A stretch of DNA of 64,000 nt from Lojkania enalia. Lineage: Eukaryota; Ascomycota; Dothideomycetes; Pleosporales. Position numbers and translations under genes: made by a program. This document shows, piece after piece, positions 20,505-30,884 of this stretch (position 1 is its first letter; each line of letters opens with the position of its first letter). The stretch is taken from assembly GCA_010094045.1 (NCBI GenBank), contig ML986714.1, forward strand, positions 1 through 64,000, read 5' to 3'. Under the pieces are notes generated by a model. The model saw only the letters and a list, made by a program, of their open reading frames with translations, was not told the DNA's origin and searched no databases.

Positions 20505-22435
20505 TGAGTTTTGTTTGGCATTAGCGATGGCTTCTTTTGATTAATTTTTGGGGCTCTCTGTGTTATAGAGGTGTTTTGTGTTTTGGTACGTGTAGATATT
20601 GTGAGATTGGGGTGGTGGAAGGAAAAGAAAGGAAAGAGAAGGAGGCATATATATACCCTGGATTGGATGGGAGTGTAAAGCCTAAGCATGTAGATATTTT
20701 TAGAGATTGTTGATTCTTTACTTGTTTCCAATGTGGCATAAATGTTTTTGTGAAAGTGAGGATGGCGAGGTGTAATTATTGTTTAAGTGCGGTGGGTGGG
20801 ACGGAAATGAAGCGGATTCTCTGGAGCTGAGGAAGGTAATGAGAAAGTTAGTGTTGTGTGGTGTGTGGTGTATATCCTAGTACTCTGAGTCTAGGTCCTG
20901 TTCTTGTTGCTCTTATATTGGACTAGTTTAACTAGTACTTAGTTTGTTTATACTTTGAGGGATTGGAGCAGGTAGATGGAATAAGAGTTTGGGGTTAGGA
21001 ATGTGCCCGGGTGCTAGTGTGTGATGATGATACGTTTTAGTAGAATGAATTTGCTGTTGAGTAGGTATATATTGCTGGTTAAGTTGGTTGGTAACTGTTA
21101 TATTGGCTTCGGTGGCATCAAGGGTAGAGCTAGGAGCTAGATTAGCTGGGTTCTACCTATCCGTCAAATTCGTATTGATGTCGAAGTAAGTCTTTGTATT
21201 TAGACTTCAAGTCGCAAGTTTTCAGTATCCTATTTATAAGGCGGATACATTTAGACGAGGAGGAAAACGGTGTTGATTGCTATCTGTTGAGGTTCGATGA
21301 GCGATATTTTGTCTGGTCTCCTGTTCTGCTATATTGAGACCAGCCCTCAATGGGTACCCTGCTACACAGAACGCTACAGTATTTAAATAAAGTTTGAACT
21401 ACTCCCTGTACGGCTTGAAAAATAATAATAATATAATAAAGATATTAGGACATGTAAAGTCGTTACTTATACGACATATTAGCTTTGGGCTGTTGTTGAG
21501 CTGGAGAATATGGTGGTTGACGAAGGTGAAGCCTGGTTAATTCACAAATAAAGTATGTTATAATGGGGAGAGATAGGTATTGTTAACTCTCGCCGTGATG
21601 ATCGATTTGGCCAGCTTGACATTAAAAGTTTAAAGCCTTTATCTTTGCTCCTTTTTCAGCAATGCCTATTGTGTTAATATATCTAGATCGTTTAGAGACG
21701 ACTGTGAGGTATAACTACATAGTATCAAAGCAATCTTCGCTTCGCTTCGTCTACAATAGGACTTTTTAATCGGCGATTCAAACAAGCATGCCCGTTTTTA
21801 GTAGCTTTCTCTTGTTTGCAGGGTTGCGGTTCCTCCCGCCCTCGGCTGCTACCGATCGAACGACTCCTGCCGCAGCTGACCCTTGCAGACCGGATTTTGT
21901 GAGCTATTAAGCTTCTCCGGTTATTCGTCATGTATGGTCCAATCTGAACCCTGTAGTGACCACTTCCAGGCAGCTTCGGGTTCAGCTCCTGCCTAGTTCG
22001 GGAAAGTGTCTAGCCCCATTTAGCCACAATACACGAACAAGGGTTCACTGCAGAAGTAGTCGAGACTAAGATGAACTAGATTCTTGATGTAAAGTCCACT
22101 GAAGAAAGAGTTCCATAGCACGTGTAATTGATATGGGTAAACTTAGGGAAAACGATGTGTCAGTGACATTTAGATGGGCATCACAAAATGTGACGGATGA
22201 CATCCCTAGAGTAGTATTTGAGATCTAGACGAGGGATCAAGAAGTATTTATACATAACTATCAATCGATAGATAACCCTAGGCCTTGGACCTGTGGAAGT
22301 TCATTCAGCTCTATTGTTCCTCTTACCTTTACTGGTACGCTAGTATATCTCACGTTAAGCATACAATCAGTTAATCAAGAGTAAACTAGCCTACCGGAAT
22401 AAACCATCCATCCTTTTGATCCCAAATTCTCCGCC
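20505..22435. other. AT-rich gene-free island, RIP-like
   Basis: From about 20.75 kb the base composition becomes TpA-rich with frequent TAG/TAA in all frames. No coding frame longer than about 70 codons has protein-like composition. The stretch looks like old mutated repeat DNA. No element ends were recognised here. Confidence 0.6.
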
Positions 22436-23272
22436 ATGATCTCCGCACGCCCTTTGTTTGTTGCCGGTATTTTTGCGTTATTTAGCGCTTCAACAGTCAC
22501 TGCCGCAGCCAACATGATCCCCGACTACGAAGTAAAACTCCTCATGAATCCCACCGCTGTCCTGAACTCCGACCACAAGCTCAAAGCTACCGTCTTATCA
22601 ACCTTCTCCATGCCAACCACTGTCACCAAGATGAACGTGCAATTCCTCGACACTGACGCCAAGGACCTGTACAGCGCAGGCTGGAGTCCTCGCATCCGCA
22701 AGACCGAGGACGAAGATGACTTCGAGCTAACCTACAAGAAGCGCTACCCCATCACCAACTCCGACATCGACGCCGCACTCTCAACGGCAAATAGCCAGGG
22801 CTTCGATTCTACTACTACTACCTACGACGCCCAGGTCGAATGGGGCTATCAGGTGCAGACACTGTCCATCAGCCGCAAGAAATCGGCCTCCGACTCCGGA
22901 TTCAGCGGCATGGATCTCCCCGGCAAAAAGGACTCGCAGGAAATGCTCATCGACGAGGCACCGGACAAGTTCGATGACTGGCTGTACAATGACTGGGGCA
23001 CTGATACGCTCGATGTGTCGCGAATCTATGGACCCGTCCTCGCTAAGCGCTCCATTGGTACGTGGAGTGGCTTCCAGCTGTACATCGAAGTGTGGCCGAT
23101 TAAAGATGCGGCGGGGACGGGCGTCGAGTATATTGTTGAAGCGTCTTTTAAGACGGACAGTCGCACGACAGCGGCGGCGAAGCATGATGAGCTTATGAGT
23201 TTTTTGGTGACCAAGGGCTGGTTTTTGGCACAAGATTCGCTGAAGACGAGTCTAATCATGCAAAGATATTAG
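22436..23272 (+). CDS. Secreted CYTH-like domain protein
   Basis: A single-exon 278-residue frame begins at ATG 22436 with a signal peptide (residues 1-24, FVAGIFALFSASTVTAAA). The mature N-terminus has PDYEVKLLMNP, fitting the ExExK-type first strand of CYTH/triphosphate-tunnel proteins with Asp in the first acidic place. It is followed by VQFLDTDAKDLYSAGWSPRI and then RKTEDEDDFELTYKKRYPI, as in the LDT, RIR and LTYK signatures of CYTH domains. The C-terminal half has GTWSGFQLYIEVWPIKD, another strand pair. A tunnel-fold phosphate- or polyphosphate-binding role is inferred, not shown. Its GC-rich third codon positions contrast sharply with the AT-rich islands on both sides, so it is under coding constraint. 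The start is the only ATG ahead of the signal peptide. Confidence 0.72.
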   Translation: MISARPLFVAGIFALFSASTVTAAANMIPDYEVKLLMNPTAVLNSDHKLKATVLSTFSMPTTVTKMNVQFLDTDAKDLYSAGWSPRIRKTEDEDDFELTYKKRYPITNSDIDAALSTANSQGFDSTTTTYDAQVEWGYQVQTLSISRKKSASDSGFSGMDLPGKKDSQEMLIDEAPDKFDDWLYNDWGTDTLDVSRIYGPVLAKRSIGTWSGFQLYIEVWPIKDAAGTGVEYIVEASFKTDSRTTAAAKHDELMSFLVTKGWFLAQDSLKTSLIMQRY

Positions 23273-26200
23273 GCAGGTGGGTCCGGGTGGGGAAATATGG
23301 TGGGGATGGGGAACTGGAGGGTTTGGGCTGTGCTTGAGTGATAGCAGTGTTTGTTGGTAATTGTTCTGGGATGTCAAAGTATGGAGAGTGGAATTGTGGA
23401 TTTTGAGGAATGAAGGGATGGCTTAGGTAACATCATTGCCTAGATTATAAAATTGATTTCACAGTGTGACGGTTACAATAGCAAAAATTAGTATGGATAA
23501 CATATTTGCACTATACAAGTTTCAAAGGTATATTAGAAACTTGAATGCGGTTAGGCTTTCAGCTAAGGAGTGACCAATAGTCTCACAGGTAGTGATTGAT
23601 GTGACTTGTCTAGATTGACTTAACTAATAGATCTACTAACGCTACTCGTGGATCAGCTCGCGGAAGGAAATCTTTTGTTATTATTTCCTCTGTTATTATT
23701 ACAACTAATAATTTATAGAACAAATCCAGTGAAAGAAGAGACAGGAATATTGCTGGTCTTCTGGCTAAACGGCCTATTGCGAATGCCTTTGCGGTGAGAT
23801 TTAGTCCAAATATATATATATAAAATAAACAAAATTGCATTTAAAAAGCTATTTAAGAAAGAAAACACGCTAGGAAAGGCCAGATATGTCTAAGCAAGGT
23901 TGCTCGCGCTCTTAAATAGTATTTTACTAATAACGGCGCTACATTGAAAAGTATTGGGAACTAGGAAGTTAATGAAAAATGAGGATTATGAGGTATAGTA
24001 TGGATTATCGATTGATTGTAGCATTTGCAGAATTCATGTTTTAACGGAATACATCCACCTGGAATGGGTACAAGACCATATTTTGTTAGGAAATTCTATT
24101 TATTGCCTTGATACACTTGAAAGTCAAAATTTCAAGATATTTAACTAGTTTAACCTGACCTGGGTGTATTGCCACACTATTCCTGCGAGAGCACGAGGCG
24201 CTTTATTAGTATTTACAACCTATAAAATCTTGTAGAGGGCTCTTACATCAACGAATGATTTCTTTTTATTACTATTATTACTAGTTCCCTATGAAGTTCC
24301 CCTGGGGATTCTCTTGTGGGTGGCTAATAGGAGGTGCTGGCAGCGTTTATTGTAAGTTTACTATATGTTATTCTGAGACGCGTGCTAATATAGCCGAGTT
24401 TGCTATATATTTGCATCCGAATCTTAACTCTAGTAAAGATAATCACCCTCAACCCTTCAACCGAACCGGTACTCAACACTTTTTTTTTTTTTTTTTTTTT
24501 TAAGTTGTCTAGTTCGAACGGTACGGGCAGAGATACTTAAGGCGAAGGTTATATTAATACACGTTTGATTATGTAGGTAAGCTAGCACCCTATTACCACT
24601 AACTGAATTGATTCAGTGGGTTTGGGGGGAACATCTAAAGGAACTGACACCATAGTTTAACTAGAATAATTCACGATCTACAAGTAGTCTTCTTAGAGCG
24701 TAGCTGCTTAAATCAAAGGATAATGGCTAGCTCCGCAAAGTAGGGTCATTCCTTAGTTGACTGGGGTGATACGTAATCCCCTGTCTCGCCTTGGAATCGT
24801 GCAGGGTAAGCCGACCGGTTGATACTTTCTGGTTGACGTTACCGTTCCTATTAAAGTCGAAAAGGCATCTCACCTCTAGCTCTGAATATAAATTAAGGTT
24901 ATATTTATGGAACAATCCCTATTGAGAACTAGCCCTAATCATGTTATAAGTAGGATAGGTGGTATAAATAGCCTTGATCCTCCATAGATATGAATCAACG
25001 TAGTTCTCCTGTTCATCTACCCTAATGCTTTACATAAATCACCCTCTATTTCACCAAGTATACGCCTTGACCCATAGAGCAGCACACTGTGGGGATTATA
25101 AGTCAAAGTTAACTACGCTGGTCGCGGTATCCCTTCGAACGAGGGGATACAAGATTCCACTTGATTAGGTCTTTGCGAGGGTTGTAGACTTCTGGGCTGA
25201 CATTTCTCCATAGGAACCCATATTTTGGGCGGCAAGCTAAGGTTTTTGAGGTGGTCTAATCTTGCTCGATACTCCAGTGACGACGTTACTTTGCAGGATT
25301 AGGCGGAGAACATAGCAGGCGGAGCCACGGCTCTAGAGGAATCACAAGAAATTTCGGATTACGACGTTGTTGGAGCGTACCATTGTATCAAAGGTAGTTT
25401 GACGTTCGATATTAACGAGGAAATTCAAGAGATCGAAAGCAAGAATAAGTGTCACCTGAAAAAATGTCTTCTTCATACCATAATGAAGATTCCAAAATGG
25501 TGTTGCAATTATGTGTTTTAGTATAATTAGGAGGCAGTAAGAATAGAGAAGTGGAGAGAGCTTAATTTTGAATATAAGGAAAAAGTTGACAGATTTGGCA
25601 TTTGGAGTAGAGAAGGGAGATGAGTATTATTCATGCAATATAATCTGTAGGCCTAGTAAAGGAACGCTATGACCTTATACACTATAATAGTATATGTAAA
25701 GTATCGGGGCAGATGAGGAGAACTGTGTTGATTTATATCTATGGAGGATCAGGGCTATTTATACTGTCTGTCCTAGGTATCACATGATATCAGGGCTAAT
25801 CCATAATAGGGATCGTGCGATACATATAACCTTACAGTATAAGTATGCGAGCAGATACTGAAACGCACTATTTTAGCTAATGAACCCTTTAGACAAAGAT
25901 CTCCTGTTCCATCATCACAACTAAGCTAAAATACATACTTGTGAGTTACTCTTTCCTTATCCAATCCTTTTCTATCCACTTGTTCAATGAATCCATCATA
26001 TTATTAGATTTGCCTCAGTTCCGTTATTAAAATCTTGCTTAATGCCTTGCTGTATTCACCGCGGTCACATGGGCTAAAGTCACTCAAAACGCATAACTCA
26101 CTCCGTCACTCGACCACTGCTTCAGGGCCTGCCTGTATAAACCCCACATGTCTCCCATAAAACTCTCCTTTTCTCTAACAGCGGCAATACAGTTTCTTGA

Positions 26201-26974
26201 CTTTGTAGTTATGCTTTCGTGTACCGACTCCTTATAGCTTGTTTATAACACCTTGATGTGTTGACCCCCTTCCACGCTGGTCCGAGGAGGAAGGAATGGC
26301 TCTGTACCATATGCTCATAAGGGCAATTACTATGAATTGATCTGTCATTTGGCGTAGTCGTTTTCCGCCAAAAACTCGAATATCTAGGGGCTCTGTTCCT
26401 CGGGCATACACATCACACGGACGTATGGCGTTAAGACGGTGTCTTCGCTGTGCCACCGAGCGAGTTGTTTGGGTGGTGACTCTTTTAGCTTCAGTTGGGG
26501 GAATTGCCCTGTAGCGTCTCACAGGATCACTTGGTGATATTATTTCTAACCTGGAGAGGCTTAACTGTTAAATCACGTACCAGTGTTTAATACTACGCCT
26601 TTGTCCCATTTTTGACAATTATGTATATTTCATATTGTATTTGGTTTCGAATATTTTCTATGGAAGAAAGGGCTTTCTTTTAAAGTAGAACTATAATTAT
26701 AAATTTCAAGTATTAAATGTCAAGGGGATTTTGGTAAGTCTGCTGAGCTGTATCAGATATCATCGTACGATATCACGCTGGATATCAGCTGATATACCCC
26801 TTTTCCATGTAATAAGTATGGCCCGCTGGCCATCTTCAATCAATCAGTTCAGTTCCTCATCTCCCTCCCTGAGACAAGATTCGCCTCTCACCACATTAAA
26901 AATACAAGATTATAATAGATTACTTTTCTCAGTTGTTTTTATTTTTCATTTACTCCTACTATATAATATATGCT
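23273..26974. other. AT-rich RIP-like island with degenerate repeat element
   Basis: No gene can be read. TpA is abundant and stops fill every frame. The block carries a pair of inverted arms (separate entry), TATA-like TATAAATAGCC boxes and GC-poorer flanks. Local patches of normal composition, such as 25080-25440, may be less mutated parts of a transposon. Confidence 0.6.
24892..25835. repeat. Degenerate element with long inverted arms
   Basis: The left arm (24892-25037) and the reverse complement of 25693-25835 match over about 145 bp. Shared anchors include AAGGTTATAT, AATCCCTATT, GTATAAATAGCC, GATCCTCCATAGATAT and CTTTACATA. Most mismatches are transitions (C/T or G/A), as RIP would leave. 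The span is about 940 bp with about 655 bp inside. It is either a non-autonomous TIR transposon or two LTR-like pieces in opposite orientation. No target site duplication was identified. Confidence 0.7.
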
Positions 26975-27966
26975 TTATCGAAATGCCACAAATCTAACCT
27001 CACAACTTTGCCTAGGTGGACCTTGAGAGTTCGGATTGAAGAATGCACAATGAAATGCCCCTAATAATCGCATTAGCCACATAGCCTCTTTGATTGTACA
27101 GCTAATTGAGAACTCACTTGCTCGTCGATTGGTGGAATCAACGTTCCGAAACACAAGAAGATTTTCTGGCTGCTGTCCTGGGATATAGTACCACCGGTGC
27201 CCTTTGTTTGGATGCAGCAGCAGATTTTCTCCAACTCTGTCAGCATGTAGTCGGTCTGATATAGCCACATCTTTCTCAAGATCGATACTAGTGAAGTCGC
27301 ATATCGCTAGTGGCCAATCATCGTTCGGCCCAACAAGTGGCCTCCAGACACTAGGTCAACAATGTTAACGTAGGGAGATCCATCATTCGAGGCGGCATAC
27401 TTGATCATATCAAAGGCATTCGCTTCAAAGTACTTTTCTTGGTTAGGGAATGAATCTTTAAGATGTAAAATTGCACCCCGGACTGAATAGTCGCTGTGTG
27501 TAAGGCAAGCAGGCTGTTCATGGGCAATAATGGCAGTATCTTCTGATGGAAACCTTTCATCTCGTTTCCTGATCTGATGCCCATGTCTTGTAAGCGGTGC
27601 ACCTAAAGCAGAAAAGGGCTAAATACTTACCACAAGTTCTATTGGCTCCAGCCTCCTGTATTCTGGAAAGTGACGGGAAAGTATTGCCTCGATCTCCTCG
27701 AAGTAGGCTAATTCCACGGACTCAGGATCTGTCAAAGCTTGCTGGATATTTAAGTTGGTTCTTTCATTGATTACACAAAATCCGTTTGTATCAAGGTCGA
27801 AATTATCTGACGATTTAATCGCTTGAACAGTAACAGGCTGTGTCTCGAGTATGTAATTGGTTTTCCTCACGCTGTCACTCTCGTCTACCTCGAATTCTGC
27901 TGAGTAAGGTTTTTCCGTTTTATATAGTTTATCACGAGCAAGATACTGTAGAGTTGTTTGGACCAT
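26975..27966 (-). CDS. AsaB/CmcJ-like oxygenase (hydroxylase/desaturase family)
   Basis: Four exons (27966-27631, 27573-27401, 27350-27118, 27060-26975) join in phase to give 275 residues. Family features appear in order: VQTTLQYL at the N-terminus; IRKRDERFPSED just after intron 1; HSDYSVRGA with the metal-site His/Asp pair; INVWRPLVGPNDDWPLAICD restored across intron 2; GENLLLHPNKGHRWYY; and RQSCEVRFVAF at the end. This set marks the fungal hydroxylase/desaturase AsaB-CmcJ group, iron/2-oxoglutarate-type enzymes often found with secondary metabolism genes. The substrate is unknown. No polyketide or peptide synthase gene lies near. The gene abuts the AT-rich island but has no disrupting stop. 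Confidence 0.85.
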
Positions 27967-28100
27967 ATTTCCTCGATTTTTACGAGAAAATAAACGCTTT
28001 AGTAAATGGTTTGAAGGAGTCGTAGAACCCGGTTACGATAGTGAAAACCTTTCCGGGAGATGTTTCTATTGCAAACCCCTGTAGCCATCCATTAACGAAG

Positions 28101-29592
28101 TCAGCAAGTGCAATTCTGCGGAATAGCTAAGACCACAATTAGCTGAGCCACTGATACGAGCAACTGTAACAGGCCAAGCAAGATTGAGAGTCCGCCCACT
28201 ACTAGAACCGCCCAGAATGTATACCATTGCAGCGGATTTCTTCTGTCACGCCATAGATCCCGAAGTCTGCTTGGCTGTTGGCGATAGGTGAATTCCTGTA
28301 GCTTGGCAAGACGCTGCCCAAATAAGGGAAAGTCGTCCTGTGAGCTGTATGCACTCTCTTCTAGCGGCGATTCCTTAACGCCGCGGCATGTTACTGGCCA
28401 GAGAGACAAGGGTAGGTTGTGTATCCGGCTGCCATACGGCTGGGTGCAGACCAAGTCCAGCAGGCTATCATAATCGTCTTCACTTGCCGTTTTGAGTTTT
28501 TTTAGTGCGGCTTGAGCTAATTGTCGCGAGCGACGCTTTTGCCCAAATAGTAATCGATAAGACATGAGCACTTCTTGGTGTATCTGGGCGCTGCTATGGG
28601 ACTCTTTGGGCGCATCAGGGTTGTTGCTGTACAATGTCCTAAGTATACTATGGCACGGTTAGCAATAACGAGCACTTCTACTGTATGCTGACCGAATAGG
28701 ATGAATGGATCCAATCTCACCCTTTAAAAATCGGAACTGCTTGGTCAATTTCTTCTGCCATTGCGCTCATTGCGCAGAAACTAGGGAATCTGAAAATAGA
28801 CAATCGACGTTTAGTCACATCGAACTCCAAGTGACTAGTTAAATCATCAACCCACACCAACTCTATCTTGCCAATCATGTTAAGCGACGCGTAATTTAGA
28901 CTTGCTATCTCTAGCGACACTGAATGGTCTGTCGTCCCTTCCCTGATAGGATACCTCCAACGGGTTGTCGACATCGTTCGATGAAATTGCCGGAAGATCG
29001 CCGGAATAGGCCGCCGAACGTAGTCCATTTTCAAGCCTTTTTGATCAAATGGCTCTTGGTGAAGCATTAGGCTAGGGGAATCCTTGAACTTATCCCAGTC
29101 AAGTTGGGGTCGAAATGTCATAGTAGCCCAACAAAGAACGGAAAAAACAGCAATGTAACAGGCATCTCCGGTTTGTGGGCTCCGTCTGGCCATCCGATTT
29201 CCTCCAGGTTGGGGACAAGAATGGAGCCATACATCCTCAATGCTACTACTCTCATCTTTCAGATTTCGTAATGTAGAGCAAACTTTGTCGAACAATGTCC
29301 AGCAATGAGTCGATGACAGTGGCTTCTGCACACCGAGAGCGCTCCACACAGAAGCATACTCATCTGCCAACAGAGGCTGAAAGCATGCCTCGATGTATCT
29401 GTAGTACGACATGGTACCTGGGACGGAACGCAGCTGACTTTCAGACAATCCAAACAAGCACAATAGAGATGCTTTGTGGCTGTCTGCATGAATTAATCCG
29501 GCTTTTTTCTTATCCAGATGTTGTAGTTCGACATCTCTAGCCAATGTCTGATTCGCTCGATTGAGAGATCCCGCTCTATGCGAGTTGTACAT
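28101..29592 (-). CDS. Fungal protein with C-terminal membrane segment
   Basis: Two exons (29592-28721 and 28638-28101) join in phase for 469 residues from the ATG at 29592. Most of the protein is soluble and mixed in composition. Near the C-terminus RRNPLQWYTFWAVLVVGG opens one or two membrane helices that run to the end. This ending is familiar from a widespread, uncharacterised group of fungal proteins found in variable genomic regions, often near HET or NLR genes. No catalytic motif was recognised. It lies between the AsaB-like gene and the NLR, all on the same strand. Confidence 0.78.
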
Positions 29593-30884
29593 ATTTCGAA
29601 TATTTGAAGTGGGGTAGGGTGGGAGTGTGGTTCATCCAAGAGCGGGGAAAAGTAATGATGGTGTGTGCAGCAATTAGGCAAGGCTGTAGCGTCGTGGACA
29701 GAAAATCCCTAACGATAGGCAGAAGGTGCCTAGAGCGCGACCTATGCGGTACGAATATATTCGCCTATATGGGGAACCTTCCTCAGAATGAACATGCAAT
29801 TTCCTAGGGTGTCTAAAGAATGGAGAAAGTTGCCCAAGTTGCAATACAGTTAAAATTGAAGAAAGGATTTTTCTCCCATTTTGCCTTATACCTAAGCCAC
29901 TCAGATGGAGTCTGCATTTGTGATAGGTTATCCACTTTGGGGCGATAACTCGGTGCTTCTAAGCAAGACGTGTCATGCATCATGCATCATGCAGTGAGCT
30001 GAAAGTGACAGGCAACGAGGCAAACAACATGGGTAAGTCCTTCAATATTAGAATGATAAGCCCGTAGAGTGTCCGATTTTTGATATGGCGTTTTCGAATG
30101 CGCCGAGCCAATAACCTCGCGTATTGTTAGTAGCCGATCAAGGGCGTACAATGAATAGAATTACTCACAGAGTTATGGGATGGGTGGAGTAAGCAGGTTA
30201 GGTGTACTGTGTGGTCATGAGGCTCTTCCTGTGAATGGGTGGGGAAGGTCTTCAGCTCTTCTCGATGAGAATATGGCTCGGATGCCCACACACTGTTCCT
30301 ACCGGAGCCCAACCCATAAAATCTTCTTGCCTCAGGACGTCTTCAATAATTATCGGTAAGTCTAGAACTAGCGATGCTTCTATAGCCTGAGAACGCTGAC
30401 CAAGCTGAATTCAAAGCACAATCCGGAACAAAAGCATTATGGACTCTAAGGTCTCTTCCTCGCTCAGCCAGCCCTGGAAAAGCTGGTACACCCCGGCAAA
30501 TCGCACAGGACTCAACCCCCTCGTCAACCCAAAGCCCCTCAATGGAAAGGGCCAGGGCAGTCTTCCACGAAAGCCCCGCCACGTCGATCTTTCTGTCGAT
30601 AAGACACCCAAGAATTAATTGACCAATCTTGAGTAGAGGATTGAGTCGCAGGGAGCTTGCGCTATAAGCAGAAATTGTTTTTCCACAGATTAATTTATGG
30701 TACTCCGGAAAGCTTTCTACACACTTCACTCCTTAAAGGGTCGTCAGCGATTTGGGCAAAGTAGAAATCGATTTCAAATTTTCGTAACGAACTATTCTCA
30801 TTATTTGAATTGTCCAGACAATTTCGCCCACTCTGGATGCTGCCCTGCCGTAAACCTAAGATATCATAGACTCACAATGAAAAT
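29593..30884. other. Intergenic, possible small minus-strand frame
   Basis: AT-moderate spacer between the membrane-anchored protein gene and the NLR. A minus-strand frame at 30343-30729 (with ISAYSASSLRLNPLLKIGQL and VESCAICRGVPAFPGLAERG) has a natural-looking composition, but no clear start or relatives, so it is not called. A short CATCATG direct repeat lies near 29977-29993. Confidence 0.45.

Noticed and set aside
30343..30729. 128-codon minus-strand frame next to the NLR end
   Set aside because: Composition is plausible but there is no ATG in a good place and the NLR already has a typical C-terminus at 30885.
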